Of a stretch of DNA of 64,000 nucleotides, positions 50,401 through 59,344 are shown piece by piece. Source of the stretch: Leeuwenhoekiella sp044542075 (GTDB lineage: Bacteria; Bacteroidota; Bacteroidia; Flavobacteriales; Flavobacteriaceae); NCBI RefSeq assembly GCF_044542075.1, contig NZ_JBITTU010000002.1:248001-312000 (forward strand), read 5' to 3'. Position 1 is the stretch's first letter. Every line of letters starts with the position of its first letter. Position numbers and translations under genes: made by a program. The notes under the pieces were generated by a model. That model ran no database searches, was not told the origin of the DNA, and saw only the letters and a list, made by a program, of their open reading frames with translations.

Positions 50401-51972
50401 ATGAATAAAAAACTCTTTGTGCTACTTGTTGTGTTGATGAGCTTATCCCTCATAGGCATTATATTTGTACAGGGTTACTGGATTTCAAATAGCATAGAAG
50501 CAAAACGTGGTCAATTTGGTTTTAATGCGAAGCAAGTGCTTAATACTGTGGCCCGTGACATACAGATTAAGGAAGTTAACACGTGGTATAATCCTGTTTT
50601 AAAAATGCGTGACAGTCTGGGAATTCCAGACGATGTTAGTTTATACGATCTAATTTATAAAGAAGAAGATTCTATCACTAACGAGTCTTATGTATTTAGA
50701 AATAGTATAGTAGAGCAGGATTATAAACTAAGTGCACCTATTCTTGATTACGAAGTAGATAGCATTAAGTTTAAAAAGTATCTTCAAAGACAGTACACAG
50801 AGATTATAGATAAAAATGATTTAGATAAGGCAGAGGTAGACCGTACTACGATTTTTACCAGAATGTCTGATTTGAGTGATATTGAACGTTATAATATTGA
50901 GCAGGCGGTTATGTATATAACTCGCAAAATACCTATTCACAAGCGTGTAGATACTAAAGAATTAGAACGTCTACTTACTATGGAGCTTGCTGAACGGGAT
51001 ATGGAGACAAATTTTGAATACGCCATCTACAGTAACAATCTAGTTACTAATGTGCGTTCTGAAGAATTTGATATTCAATCACCAGATCAGAACTTTAGTG
51101 TTCCCCTTTTTGCAGATGATGAAGGAAATAGTGATTACCAGTTAGTTGCTAATTTTCCGGGAGAGAAAAAGTATGTAGTATCTTCTGTAATAGGTATGGG
51201 CGGTTTGAGTATCTTATTTACATTAATTATTGTAATCGCCTATAGCAGCGCACTTCAGCAATTAGTGAAACAGCGCCAAATTTCTGAAATCAAAACCGAT
51301 TTCATCAATAACATGACGCACGAGTTTAAAACGCCAATAGCTACAATAAACCTTGCACTTGACGCGATTAAGAATCCAAAAATAAATGGAAATCCTGAAG
51401 CATTAACCCGATATATGGGTATGATTAGGGAAGAGAATAAAAGAATGCATGCTCAGGTTGAAAATGTATTACGTATCTCAAAACTGGAGAAAAACGAGCT
51501 TGACATTAAAAAAGAACGTTTAAAGCTTCACGATTTAATCGAAGATGCAATAATGCATATCGAGCTAATAGTTGAAGACCGTCAGGGTTATATAAAGACC
51601 CATCTGGGCGCTTTAAAAAGTTCTGTTTTGGCTAATGAGTCACATTTTACAAATGTGCTGGTGAATATTCTTGATAATGCTGTAAAATATTCTACAGATG
51701 TACCTAAAATAGATATTTATACAGAAAATTTAAAGAACTTCATTTTGATTAAAATTAAAGATCAGGGTGACGGGATGACAAAACAAGTACAAAAGAAAAT
51801 ATTTGATAAATTTTATCGCGAGCACACTGGCGATATACATAATGTAAAAGGGCACGGTCTGGGTCTTGCATATGCAAAACGTATGGTAGAAGATCACGCA
51901 GGTGAAATCTGGGTACAGAGCGAAAAAGGCAAAGGCAGTACCTTTATAATTAAACTACCACTAATATCTTAA
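50401..51972 (+). CDS. Sensor histidine kinase (two-component system)
   Basis: A 523-residue membrane kinase: first helix (4-27), a periplasmic sensor of about 230 residues with no recognisable domain, second helix (260-284), then dimerisation/phosphoacceptor segment NNMTHEFKTPIATI with His307 and the ATPase domain with NILDNAVKYS (N box), KDQGDGM (G1) and GHGLGLAYAKRM (G2). No HAMP domain is visible. It should phosphorylate the response regulator encoded 3 bases downstream. The signal is unknown. Confidence 0.95.
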   Translation: MNKKLFVLLVVLMSLSLIGIIFVQGYWISNSIEAKRGQFGFNAKQVLNTVARDIQIKEVNTWYNPVLKMRDSLGIPDDVSLYDLIYKEEDSITNESYVFRNSIVEQDYKLSAPILDYEVDSIKFKKYLQRQYTEIIDKNDLDKAEVDRTTIFTRMSDLSDIERYNIEQAVMYITRKIPIHKRVDTKELERLLTMELAERDMETNFEYAIYSNNLVTNVRSEEFDIQSPDQNFSVPLFADDEGNSDYQLVANFPGEKKYVVSSVIGMGGLSILFTLIIVIAYSSALQQLVKQRQISEIKTDFINNMTHEFKTPIATINLALDAIKNPKINGNPEALTRYMGMIREENKRMHAQVENVLRISKLEKNELDIKKERLKLHDLIEDAIMHIELIVEDRQGYIKTHLGALKSSVLANESHFTNVLVNILDNAVKYSTDVPKIDIYTENLKNFILIKIKDQGDGMTKQVQKKIFDKFYREHTGDIHNVKGHGLGLAYAKRMVEDHAGEIWVQSEKGKGSTFIIKLPLIS

Positions 51973-51975
51973 ACA

Positions 51976-52695
51976 ATGGAAACTGAAAACAAGAAAATCT
52001 TACTCGTAGAGGACGATCCCAACTTTGGGACTGTATTGAAAGACTATCTTTCAATGAATGACTACGATGTAACTCATGCAAAAAATGGAATGGAAGGATT
52101 TGAGAAGTTCAAAAAAGACGACTTTGATCTTTGTATCCTAGATGTGATGATGCCATATAAAGATGGTTTTACTCTTGCAAAAGAAATACGCGAAAAAAAT
52201 GAAGATGTGCCTATTATTTTCTTGACTGCTAAAGCAATGAAAGAAGATGTTCTTAAAGGCTATAAAGTAGGCGCAGATGATTATTTAAATAAACCTTTTG
52301 ATAGTGAAGTGCTTTTAATGAAAATTAAGGCAATCATGATGCGTAAGGCAACAGATTCTGTAGCAGACAGTAAACAATTTGAATTCCAGATAGGTGGTTT
52401 CTTCTTAAATTCAAAATTACGTTTCCTTACATATAAAGAAGATGAGCAAATAAAGCTTTCTCCAAAAGAGAATGAATTGCTACGTCTTTTAGCTTTACAC
52501 GAGAATGATTTAATGCCTCGTGAATTAGCACTTACAAAAATTTGGAGAGATGATAACTACTTTACTTCTAGAAGTATGGATGTTTACATCGCAAAATTAC
52601 GTAAGTATTTAAAGCGTGACGATACTGTAGAAATACTTAACATACATGGTGAAGGTTTCCGCCTTGTTGTTAAAAGTGACGAAGAGAAAAAATAG
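51976..52695 (+). CDS. OmpR-family DNA-binding response regulator
   Basis: A 239-residue regulator. The receiver domain has Asp13-Asp14 in LLVEDDPNF, the phosphoacceptor Asp56 in CILDVMMP, Thr84 and Lys106; the winged-helix DNA-binding domain (about 135-235) has KLSPKENELLRLLALHEND and SMDVYIAKLRKYLK. It forms a cognate pair with the preceding kinase. In flavobacteria the pair of this type (RprXY-like) is common, but target genes cannot be deduced here. A terminator shared with miaA follows. Confidence 0.95.
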   Translation: METENKKILLVEDDPNFGTVLKDYLSMNDYDVTHAKNGMEGFEKFKKDDFDLCILDVMMPYKDGFTLAKEIREKNEDVPIIFLTAKAMKEDVLKGYKVGADDYLNKPFDSEVLLMKIKAIMMRKATDSVADSKQFEFQIGGFFLNSKLRFLTYKEDEQIKLSPKENELLRLLALHENDLMPRELALTKIWRDDNYFTSRSMDVYIAKLRKYLKRDDTVEILNIHGEGFRLVVKSDEEKK

Positions 52696-52705
52696 TGGTA
52701 TTTGT

Positions 52706-52733
52706 AAAACGCCTCTTAATGAAGAGGCGTTTT
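52706..52733. terminator. Bidirectional terminator overlapping the end of miaA
   Basis: A perfect 12-bp stem AAAACGCCTCTT / AAGAGGCGTTTT with the loop AATG. It ends the response regulator transcript (plus), and the miaA stop (52716-52718) and last codons lie inside it, so it also serves the minus strand. Confidence 0.9.
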
Positions 52734-53627
52734 ATCTTTTATTACAGTAATAATTTCTTCGAGAGGTGTTTTGTAATCAAACCATAACACAGATTTATCT
52801 CTGCGATACCATGTTAACTGTCTTTTAGCAAAACGTCTGGTATTTTTCTTAATTTCTTCAATGGCTGTAGCTAGATCGTAGTTGCCATCAAAGAAGCTAA
52901 ATAATTCTCTGTAGCCTACAGTTTGCAAGGCATTTAGATGTTTGAGTGGATATAGCTTTTCAGCCTCTTCCACAAGACCATTTACAATCATTAGATCTAC
53001 TCGCTGATTTATTCGATCATATATAATTTCACGATCTGCATTCAATCCTATTTTTAAAGATTGAAAACTTCTACTTACTGTATTTTTTGCCAAAAACGAA
53101 GAGTAGGGTTTAGAAGTGCCTCTACAAATTTCTAAAGCTCTAATAAGACGTTGCTTGTTATTTAAATCTATTGAGGCATAGTGCCTGGGGTCACTTAATA
53201 AAAGCTCTTCCTGTAAAGCTTCAATACCTTTATCTTTTAAAAGCTGTATTAATTTAGGTCGAATTTGCGGTTCAACCTCAGGAAAGTGGTCTAATCCATT
53301 TAGCACAGCATCTACATATAAGCCAGATCCACCTACTAAAATAGCAGCGTTGTGTGATGCATAAAAAGTATTTAATTTTTCAATACATTCCTGTTCAAAC
53401 AAACCTACATTGTAAGTTTCATGTATTGAGATATGCTGAATAAAATGGTGCTTAGCTGCTGCGAGTTCATGGGTATCAGGTACAGCAGTACCAATGGTCA
53501 TTTCTTTAAAAAATTGCCTTGAATCTGCCGAAAATATTTCAGTATTAAAATATTGAGCCAGTTGAATTGATAAGGCTGTTTTGCCTATTGCGGTGGGCCC
53601 TACAACAGCTATTAATGTTTTAATCAT
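52716..53627 (-). CDS. miaA: tRNA dimethylallyltransferase MiaA
   Basis: A 303-residue enzyme with the P-loop VGPTAIGKTALS, FSADSRQFFKEMTIGTAVP, the loop LVGGSGLYVDAVLNG, and NKQRLIRALEI. It adds dimethylallyl to A37 of tRNAs that read codons beginning with U. The gene overlaps the upstream ion channel gene by 8 bases and its stop codon is inside a terminator stem. Confidence 0.97.
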   Translation of the reverse strand: MIKTLIAVVGPTAIGKTALSIQLAQYFNTEIFSADSRQFFKEMTIGTAVPDTHELAAAKHHFIQHISIHETYNVGLFEQECIEKLNTFYASHNAAILVGGSGLYVDAVLNGLDHFPEVEPQIRPKLIQLLKDKGIEALQEELLLSDPRHYASIDLNNKQRLIRALEICRGTSKPYSSFLAKNTVSRSFQSLKIGLNADREIIYDRINQRVDLMIVNGLVEEAEKLYPLKHLNALQTVGYRELFSFFDGNYDLATAIEEIKKNTRRFAKRQLTWYRRDKSVLWFDYKTPLEEIITVIKDKTPLH

Positions 53628-54465
53628 AATGCAAACTACTTCCGCATTTGTGGCAATATTGCGCTTCGTCCTGATGTTTTCGCGCTCCGCAGTTGTGACA
53701 AACCTGAGTATTCAAGCGTAAACTTTTTTGGTCAGGTTCTACAGTATCTTTTTTAGCCATCTCTGCACTTACTATGCCGGTAGGTACTGCTATTATTCCA
53801 TAACCTAAAACCATTATGATCATCGCTATAAACTGTCCTAATGCTGTGACTGGTGCTATATCGCCAAAACCAACAGTGGTTAATGTGACTATACACCAAT
53901 AAACACTTACAGGAATACTCTTAAAACCGTGTTCGGGACCTTCAACAATATACATTAAGGTGCCTGCGATTACAGATAAAATCATAACGGCAAATAGAAA
54001 AACCAAAATTTTAGGACGACTGTCTTTTAAAGCTTTGGTTAATTTATTTCCTTCACCTATGTATCTGGTTATTTTGAGTATTCTAAAAACTCGTAACAAT
54101 CGTAGTGCACGTATAGTAAGTAAGGCGTTTGTACCTACAAAGAAGAATGATAGGTAAAGAGGTATAGTTGATATAAAATCTATAAGACCATAAAAACTAA
54201 AAACATAAGCAGAGGGTTTTCTTATCGAAATTACCCGTAGGATATATTCTATTGTAAAAAAGACTGTAATTATCCATTCACCAATATAGAAATAGGTACC
54301 GTATTTAATTTGCATATCTGCAACGCTCTCTAGCATAACGAGAACTACACTTAATAAAATAAGTATAAGTAGTATTACATCAAATATTTTCCCTGCAGGC
54401 GTGTCTGCCTCGTAGATGACCTCGTGTATTTTTGATTTCCAGGTATGTTTAGCAGCTTGTGTCAA
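53620..54465 (-). CDS. Voltage-gated-type potassium channel with a C-terminal zinc ribbon
   Basis: A 281-residue subunit with six membrane helices: S1 (about 27-45), S4 with an arginine or lysine at every third position (Arg119, 122, 125, 128, Lys131, Arg134), and the pore with selectivity filter TTVGFGD (196-202). After S6 the cytoplasmic tail ends in CHNCG ... CHKCG (Cys256, 259, 271, 274), a four-cysteine zinc ribbon of the kind found in many bacterial proteins but unusual on a channel. It probably conducts potassium. It overlaps miaA by 8 bases on the same strand. Confidence 0.9.
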   Translation of the reverse strand: MTQAAKHTWKSKIHEVIYEADTPAGKIFDVILLILILLSVVLVMLESVADMQIKYGTYFYIGEWIITVFFTIEYILRVISIRKPSAYVFSFYGLIDFISTIPLYLSFFFVGTNALLTIRALRLLRVFRILKITRYIGEGNKLTKALKDSRPKILVFLFAVMILSVIAGTLMYIVEGPEHGFKSIPVSVYWCIVTLTTVGFGDIAPVTALGQFIAMIIMVLGYGIIAVPTGIVSAEMAKKDTVEPDQKSLRLNTQVCHNCGARKHQDEAQYCHKCGSSLHYD

Positions 54466-54565
54466 AAATGGTATTAATTTTAATATGTAGTTTCAATTAT
54501 ATCGAGTTTATCAAGATAGAATTTAGAGATTTCTTTTTATTTTCTAAAGTTGAGGTAGCTTTAAT
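54466..54565. other. Intergenic stretch upstream of the channel gene; nothing recognised
   Basis: About 100 AT-rich bases between the channel start and the end of the damaged small gene. No motif is clear. Confidence 0.4.
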
Positions 54566-54797
54566 CTAATCTGGTTTTATTTGATGAAAATCAGCTTCTG
54601 TAATATTATATTTTTGGACATTAGCAATTAAGAAAAATAAAGGACGGTCTGTTCGAATTTTTCTCAAAAACACAACATATTTCAGTGATAGATTCACTTT
54701 TTAGTAAGTTAATTTTTTCTGTATTCTGCACTTCCTGAGCAGACAATATTGAGGCAGCTAAACTAATGGTATATAAAATACTATTAATTGCTTTCAT
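54566..54797 (-). pseudogene. Small exported protein gene with an apparent frameshift
   Basis: From the ATG at 54795-54797 the frame gives 58 residues: a signal peptide (MKAINSILYTISLAASILSA, then QEVQ) and a short body that stops at TAA (54621-54623). Just before the stop there is a run of five A/T bases (54633-54637); skipping one base there keeps the reading open to a TAG at 54566-54568 and adds a plausible sequence containing FLIANVQKYNITEADFHQ. The restored protein would have about 76 residues. The ATG follows directly after the TAG of the nuclease gene (54798-54800), which supports a real, coupled gene. I do not recognise a family. A sequencing error or a genuine short protein are alternatives. 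Confidence 0.5.
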
Positions 54798-56165
54798 CTA
54801 GTTTGCTAATTGATTTAAGTCAATTGTTTTTATTATTTTTTTAACGCGCAAGTAGCTTTGTATAATGTGTTTAGCATCAAGATTGTCGTGCATGGGAGTA
54901 ATAATACGATGTAAAATTTCAGGGTTATTTAGCTGAAAATTTAAATTATAGAAGCCTATACCCATAAACTTACCATCTTCAATTAATATAAGACTGCGCT
55001 CATCTGAAGTTCTACCGCGATCAATAAGTGCAACGCTACGGTTTTTAAAACTTATCGAATTTATAAATTCATTTGCACGTATATTATATTCTTCGGGTCT
55101 TTCTTCTTCAAAACAGGCGCCGCTGCAGCTTTTATCTGTGCATCTATCTTTTTGCGTATTGAGATTTGTTTTTGCTGCACATAAATTAAACTCTTCTATT
55201 ATACGCTCCAAATTTGTCTTAGCAACGTGCGCAGTGGCATATGTTGCTATACTCTCTTTGCGTGCATCGGCTTTTTCAATACTTAGATTTATATAACCTT
55301 GATCATCTATAAAGCTTACTAATTGGGCTTTAAATTTTAACCTGCGATACGTGCGATTGTGAAGCGGTTTGTTTTTTTTAACCTCCTCGTTTTCTTTTAA
55401 AAGAGCGATAAGTTCGCTGCCAGTTTCTTCATAACTAATTGCCTGTACATCTTCCTGAATCTGTTTTGATTTGCGATTATCATTTGTAAAATGCTGCGTA
55501 ACGCGTTTTTTTATGTTTCGGCTTTTGCCTATTAAAATGATTTTACCATTTGTATTATGCATATAATAAACACCGGTTGTGCTGGGTGTTTCTGCAATTA
55601 AATCCCGTAGTTTAGTATCTATTTTCTTTTTTGGATTAAGCTTTATGGCTTCTTGAATTATTGTTTTCTTACTGTCTTTTGCTAAAAGTAGTTTAAACAG
55701 TTTTACCGTGGCTAATGCATCACCACTAGCACGGTGCCGATCTGTAATAGGTATGCCCAGGTTTCTAACTAGCTTTCCTAAACTATAACTTTCTTGATCG
55801 GGAAGTAAGCTTTGAGACAATTCTACAGTACATAAACTTTTACGTTGATAATCATATCCCAGACGATCAAATTCAAGCTGTAAGATTCTATAATCAAATT
55901 GAGCATTGTGGGCAACTAGAATGCAGTCTTGAGTAATCTCGATAATGCGTTTAGCAACTTCAAAAAACTTAGGTGCATTACGCAACATCTCGTTGTTAAT
56001 ACCGGTAAGACCTACAACAAAAGATTGTATAGGACGCTCAGGATTTACAAGACTTATAAATTGATCTACAACCTGATGACCGTCAAATTTATAGATAGCG
56101 ACCTCTGTAACCCCTTCTTCATTATATTTTCCTCCTGTAGTCTCTAAATCGAGTATTGCATACAT
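54798..56165 (-). CDS. DEDDh exonuclease fused to a GIY-YIG nuclease (DnaQ-UvrC/Cho-like)
   Basis: A 455-residue two-nuclease protein. Residues 1-165 are a DnaQ-type exonuclease with Asp6, Glu8 (LDLETTGG), Asp91 (HNAQFDYR), His144 and Asp149 (HRASGDA). Residues 195-270 are a GIY-YIG domain (TGVYYM, LIGKSRNIKKRV, GSELIALLKENEE with Glu251) like the N-terminal half of UvrC and Cho. Four cysteines follow (329, 342, 347, 351; LCAAK and CTDKSCSGACFEEE), close to the spacing of the UvrC iron-sulfur cysteines. It probably incises and trims damaged DNA. The next gene begins on the base after its stop. Confidence 0.93.
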   Translation of the reverse strand: MYAILDLETTGGKYNEEGVTEVAIYKFDGHQVVDQFISLVNPERPIQSFVVGLTGINNEMLRNAPKFFEVAKRIIEITQDCILVAHNAQFDYRILQLEFDRLGYDYQRKSLCTVELSQSLLPDQESYSLGKLVRNLGIPITDRHRASGDALATVKLFKLLLAKDSKKTIIQEAIKLNPKKKIDTKLRDLIAETPSTTGVYYMHNTNGKIILIGKSRNIKKRVTQHFTNDNRKSKQIQEDVQAISYEETGSELIALLKENEEVKKNKPLHNRTYRRLKFKAQLVSFIDDQGYINLSIEKADARKESIATYATAHVAKTNLERIIEEFNLCAAKTNLNTQKDRCTDKSCSGACFEEERPEEYNIRANEFINSISFKNRSVALIDRGRTSDERSLILIEDGKFMGIGFYNLNFQLNNPEILHRIITPMHDNLDAKHIIQSYLRVKKIIKTIDLNQLAN

Positions 56166-56204
56166 AAATAGCCATCTATCTTAAAATACGGTATTCCAGT
56201 ATTT

Positions 56205-56867
56205 TTAATTATAATTACGTTCTCCAAAAATAGCACTTCCTATACGTATCATCGTACTGCCGTGGCTAATTGCTAACTTATAATCTCCGCTCATTCCCAT
56301 AGATAATGTAGTAAAGTTATGTTGTTCTTTAAATTGCGTGTAGATTTTTTCTAATTCTGAAAATTCACGGTTAAGTTGATCTTCATCATCAACGAAAGAT
56401 GCCATTCCCATAAGACCTACTACATCAATATTAGGGTAATTTGTCTTTAGTTTATCACCCGTCAATAGTTCTTGTGCTTCAGAGGGTTTCATACCAAATT
56501 TACTATCTTCTTCTGCTATTTTAATTTGAAGTAAAACACGTATAGTTCTATTATTTTTTTCAGCTTCCTTGTTTATTTCTTTAAATAATTTCAATCGATC
56601 TACGCTATGTATAAGACCTATATACGGTGCTATATATTTCACCTTATTGGTTTGTACGTGACCTATCATATGCCAGTCAATATCTTTAGGAAGCGACTCC
56701 CATTTATCGGTCATTTCCTGAATTTTATTTTCTCCAAAAATGCGTTGTCCTGCATCATAAGCCTCCTGTAAATCCTCATTTGGCTTTGTCTTAGATACGG
56801 CAACCAGGGTGACGTGTTCTGGTAAAGTTTGTTTTATAATCTTTAAATTTTCAGAAATTGAAGGCAT
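56205..56867 (-). CDS. YggS family pyridoxal-phosphate homeostasis protein
   Basis: A 220-residue PLP-binding protein: VAVSKTKPNEDL has the lysine that holds PLP, then FGENKIQEM, WHMIGHVQTNKVKYI, GLMGMASF and the phosphate-binding SMGMSGDYKLAISHGSTMIRIGSAIFG. It has no known catalytic activity and is thought to buffer free PLP. It lies 39 bases upstream of the nuclease gene on the same strand. Confidence 0.95.
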   Translation of the reverse strand: MPSISENLKIIKQTLPEHVTLVAVSKTKPNEDLQEAYDAGQRIFGENKIQEMTDKWESLPKDIDWHMIGHVQTNKVKYIAPYIGLIHSVDRLKLFKEINKEAEKNNRTIRVLLQIKIAEEDSKFGMKPSEAQELLTGDKLKTNYPNIDVVGLMGMASFVDDEDQLNREFSELEKIYTQFKEQHNFTTLSMGMSGDYKLAISHGSTMIRIGSAIFGERNYN

Positions 56868-57040
56868 AAAAAAAGATGATTATTTTTTGTAAAGGTAAGC
56901 AATTGCACTGGGAGCGCATTGTTGGCATTTATAAATTCAAAATGATATTTATAGTAAGTAAGGTACTTCAGTTTATTGAAACTTTATTTTTTAAATAAAA
57001 ATAAAGTTGACAATTAATCTTAAATACATTTAAATCGCAA

Positions 57041-57067
57041 AAGCCTCATAAAGATTTTATGAGGCTT
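57041..57067 (-). terminator. Terminator of the 3-hydroxyacyl-CoA dehydrogenase gene
   Basis: An 11-bp stem AAGCCTCATAA / TTATGAGGCTT (57041-57051 with 57057-57067), loop AGATT. On the minus strand it follows the dehydrogenase stop by 47 bases and is trailed by TTTTGCG. Confidence 0.8.
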
Positions 57068-57114
57068 CTGTAGTAAATTCAAAATATGCTTATTAAGACC
57101 TGTTAGTGCTCAAA

Positions 57115-58002
57115 TTATGTAAACTGTGCTGAAACCTTTTCTGCTTTTCTGCTTTCACTGTAGTCATAAAAACCTTCACCAGATTTGATACCTAATTTAC
57201 CTGCACGTACCATATTAACAAGTAAGGGGCAAGGCGCATATTTAGGGTTTTTAAAACCGTCATACATCACTTCAAGAATAGATAAACAAACGTCAAGACC
57301 AATAAAATCTGCTAATTGTAACGGTCCCATAGGATGTGCCATACCTAGTTTCATAACGGTATCGATTTCTGCAACCCCTGCAACATCATTATAAAGCGTT
57401 TCTATAGCTTCATTAAGCATAGGCATCAAAATTCGGTTTGCTACAAAGCCGGGGTAATCATTTACCGCAACAGGGTTTTTACCTAGCTGTTCAGATAATT
57501 TTATAATAGTACTCAGAGTTTCTTTAGAAGTGCTGTAGCCACTAATAATCTCAACTAACTTCATAACGGGCACAGGGTTCATAAAATGCATTCCTATAAC
57601 CTGAGAAGGACGCTTGGTTGCTGCGGCGATTTGTGTAATTGATATTGAAGAAGTATTGCTTGCAAGAATTGTAGATGGCTTACAGAATTCTTCGAGTTTC
57701 TTAAAAATATCAAGTTTGACATTTAGGTTTTCGCTTGCTGCTTCAACAACTAAATCTGCATCTTTAACCCCTTCTTCAAGCTGGGTTAATGGCACTATAT
57801 TTAGAAGCGTCTCATTTTTCTTAGCTTCATCAATAAGTTCTTTAGAAACCTGCCTGTCTAGGTTTTTTGTTATGGTTTGAATTCCTGTTTTTAAAGAATC
57901 TTCAGAAATATCAATGAGGTTAACTTTAAATCCGTTTTGAGCAAAAGTGTGAGCTATGCCATTACCCATTGTACCGGCACCTATTACAGCTATATTTTTC
58001 AT
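57115..58002 (-). CDS. 3-hydroxyacyl-CoA (3-hydroxybutyryl-CoA) dehydrogenase
   Basis: A 295-residue protein with the NAD-binding start IAVIGAGTMGNGIAHTFAQNG split by a Rossmann fold, ASNTSSISITQIA, the catalytic histidine in GMHFMNPVPVMKLVEII and a C-terminal dimerisation domain with GFVANRILMPMLNEA and GLDVCLSILEVMYD. It oxidises 3-hydroxyacyl-CoA to 3-ketoacyl-CoA. The length and the short single-domain form fit 3-hydroxybutyryl-CoA dehydrogenase (Hbd/PaaH), with no fused hydratase. It is transcribed alone: terminator downstream, 91-base gap upstream. Confidence 0.94.
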   Translation of the reverse strand: MKNIAVIGAGTMGNGIAHTFAQNGFKVNLIDISEDSLKTGIQTITKNLDRQVSKELIDEAKKNETLLNIVPLTQLEEGVKDADLVVEAASENLNVKLDIFKKLEEFCKPSTILASNTSSISITQIAAATKRPSQVIGMHFMNPVPVMKLVEIISGYSTSKETLSTIIKLSEQLGKNPVAVNDYPGFVANRILMPMLNEAIETLYNDVAGVAEIDTVMKLGMAHPMGPLQLADFIGLDVCLSILEVMYDGFKNPKYAPCPLLVNMVRAGKLGIKSGEGFYDYSESRKAEKVSAQFT

Positions 58003-58092
58003 TAATTAATTTTTTTTAAATTAGCTATATATTGCATAATTCCTGTAATTAGCTAATATAATTTATAGATTTTGTTGAATACCGTAGTAGTA

Positions 58093-58389
58093 TCACTGTA
58101 AAGTTACGAATTTTTCAACGCTCCAGGCTTCTGGTTTAGCGTTAAAAAGAACTTTGGTCCTTGCCCAGGTAGTTTTAAAAAGTTCACTTTTTCGATACGT
58201 TTCAAGTGCTTCAGCACTTTCCCAATAACTGTGCGTAAAAAATATAGTTTTATTATCAGTGCCATTTAAAAGCTCTAAGAATTTACAGCCTTCAAAACTG
58301 CGTATGTGTTCTTTTACACCCTCAAAAAGAATTTTAAAATTTTCAATTTCTTCAGGTTTAAATTCCATTTTAACAAGGCGTACAATCAT
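58093..58389 (-). CDS. ABM-fold protein (antibiotic biosynthesis monooxygenase/quinol monooxygenase-like)
   Basis: A 98-residue protein with the dimeric alpha+beta barrel layout: IVRLVKMEFKPEEIENFKILF, then GCKFLELLNGTDNKTIFFTHSYWESAEALETYRKSE split over two strands and a helix. The Trp in SYWES and His in FTHSYWE occur at the positions usual for this family. Members are cofactor-free monooxygenases or heme-degrading enzymes, but many have no known activity. It lies 15 bases after the SAM hydrolase-type gene on the same strand. Confidence 0.82.
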   Translation of the reverse strand: MIVRLVKMEFKPEEIENFKILFEGVKEHIRSFEGCKFLELLNGTDNKTIFFTHSYWESAEALETYRKSELFKTTWARTKVLFNAKPEAWSVEKFVTLQ

Positions 58390-58404
58390 AATATAAAACT
58401 AGAA

Positions 58405-59235
58405 TTATTCAAAAATTACGGTTATGGTATCTCTGTAATCGAGACCAAAAAGGGTAGAGGCACTGCCTACCGTGCTGGGGTTGCTTTTATAAATCGCAAG
58501 CTCCAAATAACCTGAGGAGTTGAAGAGCGCAATTTTTTTACCGTCTTCTTCGCGCTTTGTTTTTTCGATGTCAAAATTTATGGCATCACTATACTTGTCA
58601 TAAATTTTTTTAAAATGGGCACGGCGTGCCTGAATTGTAAAAGCTCTGCTTTTGCCAACTTCGTCAAATAAGCGGCGTGTGATATTTGTGATTACATTTC
58701 CGTAGTTATCTACATAAATAACATTACCTATAATTTGCTTTTGTTCATTATTTATAACCGGCATTAAGCCTGTAATAGCGCGTATTTCTTTTATGGGCTT
58801 ACCTATAACTCCTAAAGTTCCGCCACGAGCAATATGGCAAGCGACTTGTACAAAAACATCAAGTTCTGTGAAATTTGTTTTAATACGGTCGTGTATATTA
58901 ATTTCTACCAGTTCTTCAGGAACAATAGTGCGCGTTATCATAGACATAATCCCATTATTTGCACATATAAAAAAATGGCCGTCTAGTTTTACAGCGATAT
59001 GTTTGTTCTCTGGTGTTTGCTCAGAGTCTATACCTATAATATGAATGGTGCCTTCAGGAAAATTGCGATAGGCATTTTGTATAATATATGCGGCTTCTGT
59101 TATATGAAAAGGTGATATGTTATGTGAGATATCAACAATTTTGGCATCGGCCATTTCAGTATAAATAGCGCCTTTAACCGCACCGGCAAAATGATCTTTT
59201 AAGCCGAAGTCTGTGGTTAATGTTATAATGGGCAT
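58405..59235 (-). CDS. SAM hydroxide adenosyltransferase family protein (DUF62)
   Basis: A 276-residue protein: ITLTTDFGLKDHFAGAVKGAI at the start, VDISHNISPFHITEAAYI, and VDNYGNVITNI are the three conserved segments of this fluorinase-related family. Members split S-adenosylmethionine with hydroxide to adenosine and methionine; no halide site or fluorinase insertion is evident. It is divergent from phoH with 109 bases between starts. The role in the cell is unknown, as for most family members. Confidence 0.92.
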   Translation of the reverse strand: MPIITLTTDFGLKDHFAGAVKGAIYTEMADAKIVDISHNISPFHITEAAYIIQNAYRNFPEGTIHIIGIDSEQTPENKHIAVKLDGHFFICANNGIMSMITRTIVPEELVEINIHDRIKTNFTELDVFVQVACHIARGGTLGVIGKPIKEIRAITGLMPVINNEQKQIIGNVIYVDNYGNVITNITRRLFDEVGKSRAFTIQARRAHFKKIYDKYSDAINFDIEKTKREEDGKKIALFNSSGYLELAIYKSNPSTVGSASTLFGLDYRDTITVIFE

Positions 59236-59344
59236 AGGCGGTTTTGTTGATATTTTTAAAGGCTAGAGTTACTAATTTTAGTTACATTTGTTAAACACAA
59301 AACTAAAGATAATTAACTAGTTTCTTTATAAAATTCTTCCGCTT

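Noticed and set aside
58020..58055. ATTAGCT repeats before the dehydrogenase gene as an operator
   Set aside because: The inverted match is only 7 bases in very AT-rich sequence and is compatible with chance.
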